A stretch of 16,897 bases of DNA from WS-2 sp036507005. Its GTDB lineage: Bacteria; Eisenbacteria; RBG-16-71-46. The DNA is taken from the NCBI GenBank assembly GCA_036507005.1, contig DASXQT010000017.1:1-16897 (forward strand). The letters run 5' to 3'. A model generated the notes under the pieces. That model had not been told where the DNA came from and made no database searches. It saw only the letters and a list, made by a program, of their open reading frames with translations. This document shows positions 6,667-16,328 of the stretch, in pieces. Position 1 is the stretch's first letter; each line of letters opens with the position of its first letter. The position numbers were made by a program, and so were the translations under genes.

Positions 6667-8480
6667 GGCCGCCTCACGAGCGTGACCAGCACCTCGCGCT
6701 CCACGTCGCCGCGCTTCACCGAGAGGCGCACCTGCTGCCCGGGCTTCCGCGAGCGCAGGGCGAAGGTGTAGTCGTAGATATTGTCGATCCGCACGCCGTC
6801 GAATTTCACGATCACGTCTCCTTCGGCCAGCCCCGCCTGCTCGGCCGGCCCGCCGGCGCGCACGCCGGAGAGCCGCACGCCACCCTCGGTCTGCATGTAG
6901 TCCGGAATCGTCCCCAGGTAGGCGCCGTAGCCCCCGCCGCCCGCGATCCGGCCCACCGCGCTGTCGGCCTTGGCGCGCTCGTAGTGGACGCGCGGCCGCT
7001 CGTCGAGGGAGTCGATCAGGCCGCGGGCGAACGCCGCGACCCGGGCGAGCCCGGCGCCGTTGATCTTGTCCGGCGTGTCGCTCGGCTTGTGGTAGTCGGC
7101 GTGCGCCCCGGTGAAGAGCATCAGCACCGGGATGCGGCGCTTGTAGAACGAGGAGTGGTCGCTCGGGCCATAGCCGTCGCTCGAGGTGCGGATCGTGAAG
7201 CGCTGGGTGGCGCGGTTCACGTTCTCGACCAGCGCCGGGAACTCGTCCGCGGTGCCGACCCCCATCACCATGAGCCGGTCGTCGCGCAGGCGCCCCACCA
7301 TGTCCATGTTGAGCATGGCCTCGAGGCTCTCGAGCGGCCGCGTCGGGTCGTCCACGAAGTGCGACGAACCCAGCAGCCCGATCTCCTCGCCGGTGAAGGC
7401 GCAGAACACCAGGTTGTGGCGCGGGCCCCACCCCTTCGCCATCCGCGCCCGGATCCCGCCTGCGACCGTGAGCAGCGCGGCCACCCCCGAGGCGTTGTCG
7501 TCGGCCCCCGGGTGGGGCACGTGGGCGTCGGGCGCGAGCGAGCCCTCGCCGCCGTAGCCCAGGTGATCGTAGTGCGCCCCGATCACCAGCGTGCGCGTGG
7601 TGTCGCGACCCGGGATCCAGCCCACCACGTTCTCGATCGTGGCGCGCGTGCGGCGCAGGGTGACCGTGACCGTGACCGAGTCCGGGAGCGCCAGGCTGTG
7701 CGGCCGCGTGTGGTCGTCGATCGCCTGCTGGGCCTGCGCGAGCGTGAGCCCGAGCGGCGCGAGCAGCGCTTCCGCCACGCCCTCGCCCACCCGCGCCGCG
7801 ATCAAGCCGCTCGTCATGTAGCCGCCGCCTTCGGTGCGCGGCTTCGCCAGCGGCTCGCCCGCGTGGTAGCGGGGCCCGTTCACGAGCAGCAGCCCGAGCG
7901 CGCCGTGCTCGCGCGCGTTGATGGCCTTGGTGCGCAGCTCGGCGTGCGGGGTGTTGATGGTCCCGTCGAAGCGGCTGGTGGAGTCCATCTCCCCGGGCTC
8001 CTGGGTGAGCGCGAGCACGATCCGGTCGCGCACGTCCACTCCCGCGTAGTCGTCGTAGTCGTAGCCCGGCGCGCTGATGCCGTAGCCCACGAACACCACC
8101 GGAGCGCGCAGCGTGCCGTTGGTGGAGAAGCCGACCGGCATGAACTGGTCGCCGATGCCGATGCGCCGGGCCCCGACCTCGATCCCGCAGGGCTCGCCCA
8201 CCTCGACGCCGGTCGTGACGTCCAGGCTCTGGAACCAGCCGCCCGCGTCCCCGCCGGGCGCGAGGCCGAGCGCCTGCATCTCGCCCGCCAGGTAGCGGGC
8301 GGCGGAATCGATCCCGGCGGTGCCCACGCCGCGGCCCTCCCACCTCGGATCGGCGAGCCGCCGCACGATCGCGAGCGCGCGCTCCGCGGCGCCGTGCTCC
8401 ACGGTCGCGGCGCGCGCCGCTCCCGCACCCCACGCCAGCGCTCCCGCGGCCAGCGCGATCCTTCCGAGCCTGAGATGCAT
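6663..8480 (-). CDS. Exported M28-family zinc metallopeptidase with PA and PDZ domains
   Basis: The 605-residue product begins with a signal peptide (about 1-25, ending AARA). A PA-type insert lies between roughly residues 95 and 225. The M28 catalytic core follows, with all expected zinc-site motifs: GAHYDHLG (H303), PGADDNASG (about 326-334), TGEEIG (E365/E366, general base and ligand), NMDMVG (D393) and ADYHKPSDTPDKIN (H464). A PDZ domain occupies about 530-605 (VRAGGPAEQAGLAEGDVIVKFDG). The family are aminopeptidases or carboxypeptidases; PDZ-tailed versions are known in Bacteroidetes-like and related genomes. It should act in the periplasm or outside the cell. The ATG at 8480 is preferred over GTG at 8489 because the ribosome site at 8491-8497 is 10 nt away from ATG but only 1 nt from GTG. 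It overlaps the propeller gene by 4 bp. Confidence 0.9.
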   Translation of the reverse strand: MHLRLGRIALAAGALAWGAGAARAATVEHGAAERALAIVRRLADPRWEGRGVGTAGIDSAARYLAGEMQALGLAPGGDAGGWFQSLDVTTGVEVGEPCGIEVGARRIGIGDQFMPVGFSTNGTLRAPVVFVGYGISAPGYDYDDYAGVDVRDRIVLALTQEPGEMDSTSRFDGTINTPHAELRTKAINAREHGALGLLLVNGPRYHAGEPLAKPRTEGGGYMTSGLIAARVGEGVAEALLAPLGLTLAQAQQAIDDHTRPHSLALPDSVTVTVTLRRTRATIENVVGWIPGRDTTRTLVIGAHYDHLGYGGEGSLAPDAHVPHPGADDNASGVAALLTVAGGIRARMAKGWGPRHNLVFCAFTGEEIGLLGSSHFVDDPTRPLESLEAMLNMDMVGRLRDDRLMVMGVGTADEFPALVENVNRATQRFTIRTSSDGYGPSDHSSFYKRRIPVLMLFTGAHADYHKPSDTPDKINGAGLARVAAFARGLIDSLDERPRVHYERAKADSAVGRIAGGGGYGAYLGTIPDYMQTEGGVRLSGVRAGGPAEQAGLAEGDVIVKFDGVRIDNIYDYTFALRSRKPGQQVRLSVKRGDVEREVLVTLVRRP

Positions 8481-8490
8481 GGTCGTCACG

Positions 8491-8497
8491 CTCCCCC
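8491..8497 (-). promoter_or_regulatory. Ribosome binding site that decides the M28 peptidase start
   Basis: GGGGGAG on the minus strand is 10 nt upstream of ATG 8480 and directly abuts an in-frame GTG at 8489, which is therefore an unlikely start. Confidence 0.55.
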
Positions 8498-8514
8498 GCC
8501 GGCCTGCTCCCCGC

Positions 8515-10224
8515 TCACCTTCCGCTGGACCCGGGCCGCGCGGATCGCAGCGAGTCCGCGAGCCGCAGGGCGCGCTTCATCCCCAGCGTGTCGCCCAGGT
8601 TCCCGAGGCACAGCGAAAGGTTGAGCGGATACCCCGGGTTCGACGGAAACGCCGCCACGAGCTTCCCGATCTCCTCCGCGGCGCCGGCCCAGTCCCCCGC
8701 GTTCCCGAGCGTGAGCGCCAGGTGGCGATGGTCGCTCTCCCACCCGCGGTTCTCGCGGCGCTCGCGCGCCACGTCCTCCGGGCCGCGGACGACCTCGACC
8801 CACACGAAGGCGCTGTCGTTGCAGCGGAAGAAGAAGTCGTGTCCCCGCGGCCGGTCCGCTCCCCGCGGAAGGTAGTCGGCGTAGAGACCTCCGGTCACGC
8901 CCGAGTCCGGGTACCATACACGGAACGCGGGATCGAACCACGGCTGGCCGATGCCGGTGCCGTTCGGTACCTGCGTGAAGAAGAGCCGCGAGTGCGGAGG
9001 CAGGGTCGGATGCCGCCGCAGCAGATCCTCCCGCAGGCGACCCACGAAGTAGGCGGCGCGGCGCTGGTGCCAGTCCGACCCCCATTCGTAGGAGGGCGTC
9101 GCCGCGTGCGCCGGCCGGAGCGCCGCGACCAGCGTCACCGCCGCGACCGCGAGCCGCGGCCGCGGCGCGAGGAACGAGGCGAGCGCGGTCCAGACGCCGA
9201 GCGCGCTCAGCAGCGCGTAGTACGAGAGCCAGCCCACCGTGGGCATGAAGAGCGGGAGCGCGCCGAGCAGGGCCCAGCCGACCCCGAAGAGAGCCGCGCG
9301 GCGGGCGTCGGGCGGCGGCGACGGTGACGTGGCCGCCCGCGGGCGCCGCAGCGCCCACGCCACTCCCCCGGCGAGCAGCGCGATGCCGGGCAGCGCCGGG
9401 AGCAGCGCGCCGAGCCAGCCCACCTCGGGCTCGGGCCACGGCTCGAGGTTGAAGATCGAGAGCACGGTCCGGAGCGCGATCGCGGCGGGCGACGGCGCCG
9501 CGGCGCCCGCGCCCGCCTCGGCGGCGTGACCGGCCAGGCGCGCGCGCAGGAACGGGTGGAGGCCGGCCCACAGGGCCACCATCGCGAGCTGCGGCGCCAC
9601 CCGGCGCAGCGCCGCGCCCGGCCGCTCGCGATCGATCCGCCACGCGTAGAGGAATGCGATCGCAGGCAGCACGGCGGCGGTCTCCTTGCTGAGCAGCGCC
9701 CCGGCCAGGGTCACGAGCGACGCGGCCGCGCTGCGTCGCGCGGTCGCGTGGAGGAAGAGCAGGGCGAAGAGCAGCATCCACAGCTCCTCCGCTCCGGCCG
9801 CCCAGAAGAGGGTGCTCGCCCACGCCGCCGCGGCCGCGGCGCCCGCCGCCGCCACCACCGCCGCGGAGGTCCCCGAGAGCCTCCGCACCAGGGCGAAGTA
9901 GGCGGTGAGGACCGCGACCCACAGCGCGAGGCTCGCGACGTGGAACGGAAGCTCGCGCGCCCCGAACAGCCGCTCGAGCGTCCAGAAGTGCAGCTCGCGC
10001 GACCACGGCCGGTACCATCTCCACAGCGGATGCTCGGCGGTCCAGAGCGACGCGAAGCCGGCACCGCGGACCTTGTCGAGGATCGCGTAGTCGTCGCTGA
10101 CGAACGGCATGCCGAACACGAACGGGTACTGGAGCAGCGCGTAGGCCGCGAGCAGCGCCGCCATCCACGGCGTGGCGGAGGCGAGAGCGCCGCCGCCCGC
10201 GAGCTTCGGGAGCCTCGAGCGCAC
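8515..10224 (-). CDS. GT-C-type polytopic membrane glycosyltransferase-like protein with TPR tail (paralog B)
   Basis: The 569-residue product has the same architecture as the gene at 3833-5566: many membrane spans, FVSDDYAILDK in the first outer loop (41-51), WYRPWSRELHFW (70-81), an ELW..LFALLFLHA.AR segment, LLSKETAAVLP, DRERPGAALRRVAP, then a soluble block with RVWYPDSGVTGG and YLPRG, and a TPR-like tail (LGNAGDWAGAAEEIGKLV). Shared stretches run the full length, and 23 identical nucleotides encode the SKET motif in both, so the two are true paralogs. As for its twin, the DD and SKE elements suggest a polyprenyl-sugar-dependent GT-C enzyme, with specificity unknown. GTG at 10224 is the first start after an in-frame stop; an ATG at 10164 (residue 21) is an alternative and would leave the first membrane span intact. 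It follows coaX after 65 bp and precedes the peptidase by 34 bp. Confidence 0.75.
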   Translation of the reverse strand: MRSRLPKLAGGGALASATPWMAALLAAYALLQYPFVFGMPFVSDDYAILDKVRGAGFASLWTAEHPLWRWYRPWSRELHFWTLERLFGARELPFHVASLALWVAVLTAYFALVRRLSGTSAAVVAAAGAAAAAAWASTLFWAAGAEELWMLLFALLFLHATARRSAAASLVTLAGALLSKETAAVLPAIAFLYAWRIDRERPGAALRRVAPQLAMVALWAGLHPFLRARLAGHAAEAGAGAAAPSPAAIALRTVLSIFNLEPWPEPEVGWLGALLPALPGIALLAGGVAWALRRPRAATSPSPPPDARRAALFGVGWALLGALPLFMPTVGWLSYYALLSALGVWTALASFLAPRPRLAVAAVTLVAALRPAHAATPSYEWGSDWHQRRAAYFVGRLREDLLRRHPTLPPHSRLFFTQVPNGTGIGQPWFDPAFRVWYPDSGVTGGLYADYLPRGADRPRGHDFFFRCNDSAFVWVEVVRGPEDVARERRENRGWESDHRHLALTLGNAGDWAGAAEEIGKLVAAFPSNPGYPLNLSLCLGNLGDTLGMKRALRLADSLRSARPGSSGR

Positions 10225-10233
10225 GCTAGGTCC

Positions 10234-10292
10234 GGGCGCGCCTCACGTGCAGGCTCCGACCTCCGGCGCACGATGGGACTGGGCGCGCCTCA
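10234..10292. repeat. 12-bp direct repeat around the coaX stop
   Basis: GGGCGCGCCTCA occurs at 10234-10245 and again at 10281-10292, the second copy including the coaX TGA stop. They are 47 bp apart start to start. The copies flank the coaX/GT-C boundary and may be a small duplication; no coding reason is apparent for the first copy. Confidence 0.5.
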
Positions 10293-10298
10293 TCGTGC
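10268..10298 (-). other. Inverted repeat spanning the coaX stop codon
   Basis: GCACGATG at 10268-10275 pairs perfectly with CATCGTGC at 10291-10298 (8 bp, 15-nt loop). On the transcribed strand the stem brackets the coaX stop. No U-run follows. It could attenuate readthrough from the cofactor block into the GT-C cassette, or stabilise the upstream mRNA. Confidence 0.35.
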
Positions 10299-11165
10299 CG
10301 CCTTCGCCCACACGATGTGGAGGCCCTTGAGCGTAAGCGCCTCGTCCACCACGTTGATGGTCTCGCACTCGGGTGCGACCAGGCTCGCCAGGCCGCCCGT
10401 CGCGATCACGTGCGGCGTGCCGCGCATCTCGATCGCGAGGCGGCGCACCAGGGCGTCCACCTGGCCGGCCGCGCCCCACAGAACGCCGGCCTGGAGCGAC
10501 TCGACCGTGGTGCGGCCGAGCGCACGCGCCGGCTTGCGGAGCTCGACGCGCGGCAGCCGCGCGGCGCGCCGGAACAGCTCCTCGGCGGAGGTCATCACGC
10601 CGGGCGCGATCACGCCGCCCAGATAGGCCCCTTCGCGCGAGATGCAGTCGAAGGTGGTGGCGGTGCCGAGGTCCACCACGATCGCAGGGGTTCCGTAGAG
10701 CGCGCGGGCCGCGACCGCGTTCGCGATGCGGTCCGCGCCCACGGCGCTCGGGTCGTGGTAGCGCACCGGCAGGTAGGGCACGGTCTCGGCGCTCACCTCG
10801 AGCGGCGGCCGGCCCGAGAGCTTCTCCAGCGCCGCCGCCCAGGCCAGCGTGAGCGAGGGCGCGACCGAGCACAGGACCGAGGCGGGAGGCGGCGCCGCGG
10901 ACCCGCCCCGCTCGCGCCCGAGCAGGGCGTCCAGCACGAGGCCGATCTCGTCCGCGGTGCGGCGGTCGCTGGTGAGCCGCCAATGGGACGCGAGAGCGCC
11001 GTCCTTGAAGACCCCGACCACGGTCTCGCTGTTGCCCACGTCCACCGCCACCAGCTCGGACGCGGTGCGCTTCTCCGCGGCCGCCTTGTCGGGCGCCGCG
11101 GCTCGCGCCGACTTTTCCGCCGACTCCCTGCGCGGGGCCTTCCCCGGCTCACGACGCGACTGCAT
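10290..11165 (-). CDS. coaX: Type III pantothenate kinase
   Basis: The 291-residue product phosphorylates pantothenate, the first step of CoA synthesis, in the cytoplasm. CoaX signatures are in order: VAVDVGNSETVVGVF (39-53, phosphate loop of the ASKHA fold), DRRTADEIG (67-75), VGADRIANAVAAR (142-154) with the pantothenate/metal region, VVDLGTATTFDCIS (163-176), GGVIAPGV (183-190) and ATGGLASLV (255-263). The family normally begins at the DVGN strand; here about 37 extra residues rich in Lys, Arg, Ala and Glu precede it from ATG 11165. That extension overlaps the end of tatC by 17 bp; a GTG within ELVAVD would give a standard-length protein. CoaX proteins often lie next to birA, as here, which supports the call. 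Confidence 0.93.
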   Translation of the reverse strand: MQSRREPGKAPRRESAEKSARAAAPDKAAAEKRTASELVAVDVGNSETVVGVFKDGALASHWRLTSDRRTADEIGLVLDALLGRERGGSAAPPPASVLCSVAPSLTLAWAAALEKLSGRPPLEVSAETVPYLPVRYHDPSAVGADRIANAVAARALYGTPAIVVDLGTATTFDCISREGAYLGGVIAPGVMTSAEELFRRAARLPRVELRKPARALGRTTVESLQAGVLWGAAGQVDALVRRLAIEMRGTPHVIATGGLASLVAPECETINVVDEALTLKGLHIVWAKAAR

Positions 11166-11916
11166 CTTCGCCCTCCTTCGCGGGCCCGGCCCGCTCGTCC
11201 TCCTCGCGCTTCCGCCGCGCCACCAGCCAGGACAGCCCGACGCTCGCGAAGTAGAGCGCGGTCATCGGCACCCCCATCACGATCTGCGCGGTCACCACGT
11301 CGCCGGGAGTGATCACGGCGGTCACGAAGAACGCCGCCACGATCGCGTAGCGCCACTGGCGGAGCAGGGCGCGCGGCGTGACCAGCCCCATCGCGGTGAG
11401 CGTCATGGTGACGAGCGGCAGCTGCATCACGATGCCGCAGGCCAGCGCCATGTTGTACGCGAACCCGAGCAGCGCCCCCACCCGGATCTCGGCCTTCATG
11501 CTGGGCGTCAGGAAGCCGCGCAGCACCTCGATCACCAGCGGCACCACGTAGCCGTAGGCGGCCCACGCGCCGAGCGCGAACAGCCCCATCGAGGCCAGCA
11601 CCATGGGCAGGACGAGCGAGCGCTCGCGCTTGAGCAGCCCCGGCACCACGAAGCTCCACACCCGGTGGAATACGACCGGCAGCGCGACCCCGAGCCCCAG
11701 GATCAGGGCGAGCTTCAGGCGCTCGTTGAACGCCTCGAGCGGCGACAGCACCACCGCCTGCCCCACCGTGCGATGGATGAGGTCTTCGAGCACCCGGGGC
11801 GCGAGCCACCAGCCGAAGATCGCGCCGGCGAGGCACGCGATCACGGCGTGGAACAGCACCCGGCGCAGCTCCTCGAGGTGCTCGAGGAACGTCATCTCGC
11901 CCGCCGTCTCGCTCAT
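11149..11916 (-). CDS. tatC: Sec-independent protein translocase TatC
   Basis: The 255-residue product is the membrane subunit that recognises twin-arginine signal peptides in the inner membrane. The hallmark N-terminal FLEHLEELRRVL (10-21) precedes six predicted membrane spans. SPLEAFNERLKLA after the first span and LRQWRYAIVAAFFVTAVITPGD near the fifth are family features; the usual DPxSQ after the last of these is DVVTAQ, a mild divergence. The C-terminus is a charged cytoplasmic tail. The ATG at 11916 overlaps the birA TGA as ATGA, giving translational coupling. No tatA or tatB is in the window, so the partner must be encoded elsewhere. Confidence 0.93.
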   Translation of the reverse strand: MSETAGEMTFLEHLEELRRVLFHAVIACLAGAIFGWWLAPRVLEDLIHRTVGQAVVLSPLEAFNERLKLALILGLGVALPVVFHRVWSFVVPGLLKRERSLVLPMVLASMGLFALGAWAAYGYVVPLVIEVLRGFLTPSMKAEIRVGALLGFAYNMALACGIVMQLPLVTMTLTAMGLVTPRALLRQWRYAIVAAFFVTAVITPGDVVTAQIVMGVPMTALYFASVGLSWLVARRKREEDERAGPAKEGEDAVAS

Positions 11917-12722
11917 TCCCGCCCGTCCCCCTCGCCCGAGAGCTCGAGGTCGCCGGCCAGCACCGCGATCTCGCCGCCGCCTGCGCGCTCCACCACCAGC
12001 GCGCCGCGCGGGTCGAGCCCGCGCGCCACGCCCGTCACTTCCCCGGCCGGGGTGCGGACCCGCACCGTGCGGCCCCAGAACGAGGCGCGCTCGCGCCACG
12101 CCGCGATCACCGCGCCCGGCGAGCCCTCCTCGATCTCGCTCCACAGCGGCTCGAGCGCGTTCAGGAACCCGGCCGCCACTTCCTCGCGCGACGCCGTAAG
12201 GCCCTCGATCGCGAGCGAGGTGGCCTCGCCCGCGAGCGCGGCCAGATCCGCCGGCTCCTCGAGCACGTTGACGCCGGCGCCGACCACGAACGCGTCGGTG
12301 CGCTCGCTCTCCGGCGTGCTCCGCCGGCCCTCGCTCAGGATGCCCGCGACCTTGCGCCCGCCGAGCAGGAGATCGTTCGGCCACTTGAGCTCGGCGCGCG
12401 CGCCGAGCCCGTCCAGCGCGCGGGCCAGCGCGAGCCCGGCCGCGAGCGGGAGCGCGCCGTGCGGGCCGCAGCCGGCGCCGAGCAGGACGCTGAGCGCGAG
12501 CCCCCGGCCCGGCGCGGTGCGCCACGCGCGTCCCGCGCGCCCGCGCCCCCGGGTCTGGGCGTCCGCCACCACCGTGGTGCCGTGCGGCATCCCGGCCGCG
12601 AGCGCCTCCCACGCCACGTCGTTGGTGGACTCCACCTCGGCGCGCGCGATCAGCGGGCGGCCGAGGAGGCGGGTGCGGAGCCGCGACTCGAAGGCGGCGC
12701 GGTCGAAGAGCGGGTCAGCCAA
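11913..12722 (-). CDS. birA: Biotin-[acetyl-CoA-carboxylase] ligase, monofunctional
   Basis: The 269-residue product attaches biotin to the carboxyl-carrier protein of biotin enzymes via biotinyl-AMP. Motifs are ESTND (31-35), the biotin/AMP loop GRGRAGRAW (59-67), KWPNDLLLGGRKVAGIL (113-129) with the catalytic lysine, and VGAGVNV (147-153), followed by the C-terminal SH3-like domain (about 220-265). The N-terminal winged helix of bifunctional BirA repressors is missing, so it should not bind DNA or regulate biotin genes. The start is TTG at 12722, overlapping the nadC stop by 8 bp, with a GAGGA site upstream; no ATG or GTG before the ESTND motif gives a better start. Translation is probably coupled to nadC. 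Confidence 0.92.
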   Translation of the reverse strand: MADPLFDRAAFESRLRTRLLGRPLIARAEVESTNDVAWEALAAGMPHGTTVVADAQTRGRGRAGRAWRTAPGRGLALSVLLGAGCGPHGALPLAAGLALARALDGLGARAELKWPNDLLLGGRKVAGILSEGRRSTPESERTDAFVVGAGVNVLEEPADLAALAGEATSLAIEGLTASREEVAAGFLNALEPLWSEIEEGSPGAVIAAWRERASFWGRTVRVRTPAGEVTGVARGLDPRGALVVERAGGGEIAVLAGDLELSGEGDGRE

Positions 12723-13608
12723 CTTCCTCGACCTCCAGGCTCAGGTTGAGCGCGGGCGCGCTGTGGGTGAGGGCGCCGACCGAGAGGTAATCCACGCCGG
12801 TCCCGGCGTAGGCGCGCACCGTGGCGAGGTCGATCCCTCCCGAGACCTCGACCTCGGGCCAGCGCCGCGCCTCCTTGCGCCGGCGCGGGCTCTCCTCGGA
12901 GTTCGTCCGGCACCAGCGGTCCACCTCCTCGACCGCGCGCTTCACCTCCGCGACCGGCCGGTTGTCCACCAGGATGCGGTCCACCTCGGGGCGCAGCGCC
13001 TCGCGCAGCTGCTCGAGCGACTCGACCTCGACCTCGAGCAGCAGGTCGCCCTGGCGGGTGCGCGAGATGCGGTCGATCGCGGCCGTCAGCCCGCCCGCGG
13101 CGCGGATGTGGTTGTCCTTGACCAGGTACATGTCCCACAGCGCGAGCCGGTGGTTCTCGCCGCCGCCGGCCTTGACCGCGTACTTCTCGAGGAAGCGCAG
13201 CCCCGGGGTGGTCTTGCGGGTGTCGAGGATGGTGGCGCGGGTCCCCGCGACCGCCTCCACGAAGCGCCGCGTCAGGGTGGCGATCCCCGAGAGGTGCTGC
13301 AGGAAGTTGAGCGCGGTGCGCTCGGCCTTGAGGATCCCGCCCACGTCGCCCAGCACCTGCGCCACCGCCGCTCCGGGCTCGACCGTCTCGCCGTCGCGCG
13401 CCAGCGCCTTGAACGACAGGCCGGGGTCGGCCTCGCGGAAGGTGAGCCGCGCCACGTCGAGCCCCGCGATCACCCCATGGGCGTGGACCGCGATCGCGGC
13501 GCGCGCCCGCACGCCCGAGCCGATCGCGTTCAGGGTGGTGATGTCCCCGGTGCCGACGTCCTCGGAGAGCGCGTACTTGACCAGCGGGAGGGCGACGGCT
13601 TCGAGCAT
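12715..13608 (-). CDS. nadC: Nicotinate-nucleotide pyrophosphorylase (quinolinate phosphoribosyltransferase)
   Basis: The 297-residue product converts quinolinate and PRPP to nicotinate mononucleotide, in de novo NAD synthesis. It shows EDVGTGDITT (16-25), KAERTALNFLQHLSGIAT (94-111), DTRKTTPGLRFLEKYAVKAGGGENHR (129-154; substrate and PRPP site arginines, lysines and H153), WDMYLVKDNHI (158-168), ILVDN (212-216) and EVSGGIDL (254-261). Compared with usual NadC, about 20 extra charged residues (231-252) lie between the last helix and the EVSGG strand. ATG 13608 is 3 bp after the deacylase stop. No nadA or nadB is in the window. Length otherwise matches the family (about 280-300). Confidence 0.95.
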   Translation of the reverse strand: MLEAVALPLVKYALSEDVGTGDITTLNAIGSGVRARAAIAVHAHGVIAGLDVARLTFREADPGLSFKALARDGETVEPGAAVAQVLGDVGGILKAERTALNFLQHLSGIATLTRRFVEAVAGTRATILDTRKTTPGLRFLEKYAVKAGGGENHRLALWDMYLVKDNHIRAAGGLTAAIDRISRTRQGDLLLEVEVESLEQLREALRPEVDRILVDNRPVAEVKRAVEEVDRWCRTNSEESPRRRKEARRWPEVEVSGGIDLATVRAYAGTGVDYLSVGALTHSAPALNLSLEVEEVG

Positions 13609-13611
13609 GGG

Positions 13612-14082
13612 TCAGGGCACGCGCCCGAACTCGGCGACCGCGGGCTTCACCAAGCGCTCGAAGTCGGCGTAGCGCAGGCTCATCGTGTCGGTGTGGGTTC
13701 CGGCCTGGAAGTAGATGGTCTCGTCCGCGGTCAGCGCGCGGTCCACCACCACCGGCAGGCCGTAGAGGTTGCCGAAGGGCGGCATGGCGCCCAGCTCGCA
13801 GTCCGGGAACGCGCGCGCGAACTCGTCCTCGCGCGCCAGGCGCACCTGGCCCGCGTTGAGCGCCGCCTCGGCGCGCTCGAGGTCCACGCGGCTCGGGGCC
13901 GGGAGCACCAGCATCACGTTCTTCCGGCCCGCGACCACGATCACCACCTTGGCCATGAGCCGGCCGTGGACGTGTCCGCGCTCCGCCACCTCCTGGGTGG
14001 TGAACGCCAGGGCGTGGTGCTGGACCTGGAACGGCACCCGGTTCTCGCGCAGGTAGGCTTCGAGCTTCTCCCGGTGCTTCAT
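13612..14082 (-). CDS. YbaK/ProX-family aminoacyl-tRNA deacylase
   Basis: The 156-residue product belongs to the YbaK/EbsC/ProX superfamily of trans-editing deacylases that clear mischarged tRNAs in the cytoplasm. Support: a small alpha/beta domain of standard length, the AKVVIVVAGR strand with the family's key lysine at K45, the GAMPPFGNLYGLPVVVD loop (98-114), and GTHTDTMSLRYADFERLVKP (128-147). Specificity (Pro/Cys, Ala or another) cannot be assigned. ATG 14082 has a strong AAGGAGG site at 14090-14096, 7 nt upstream, so it probably starts a translationally independent segment after uvrB. nadC follows after 3 bp. Confidence 0.88.
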   Translation of the reverse strand: MKHREKLEAYLRENRVPFQVQHHALAFTTQEVAERGHVHGRLMAKVVIVVAGRKNVMLVLPAPSRVDLERAEAALNAGQVRLAREDEFARAFPDCELGAMPPFGNLYGLPVVVDRALTADETIYFQAGTHTDTMSLRYADFERLVKPAVAEFGRVP

Positions 14083-14089
14083 GTGGTGC

Positions 14090-14096
14090 CCTCCTT
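14090..14096 (-). promoter_or_regulatory. Strong ribosome binding site of the deacylase gene
   Basis: AAGGAGG on the minus strand sits 7 nt upstream of ATG 14082, the best ribosome site in the window. It follows a 60-bp gap after uvrB, showing that expression of the cofactor block is initiated freshly rather than by coupling. Confidence 0.65.
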
Positions 14097-14142
14097 CCGC
14101 CGCCGTGCCGCGGACGCCGCGCGCAACGCCTCCCCCACCGCG

Positions 14143-16269
<2,127 letters not shown>

Positions 16270-16278
16270 GAGACGGCG

Positions 16279-16307
16279 ATGGTAGCCGAGGCCCGCGGTG
16301 CGGTCGA
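16279..16307 (-). promoter_or_regulatory. Possible uvrB promoter giving a near-leaderless mRNA
   Basis: On the minus strand TCGACC (16307-16302; 4 of 6 to the -35 consensus) and TACCAT (16284-16279; 4 of 6 to the -10) are exactly 17 nt apart. The start of transcription would fall about 3 nt before the ATG at 16269, which fits the absence of a ribosome site. No LexA-like box is visible. Confidence 0.3.
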
Positions 16308-16328
16308 GCGGCTCGCGGGCGCGCGCGA

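Noticed and set aside
5563..8433. A single large fused protein of peptidase region plus propeller
   Set aside because: Its first two-thirds is a shadow frame of the M28 gene; the propeller has its own GTG start and signal peptide at 6666.
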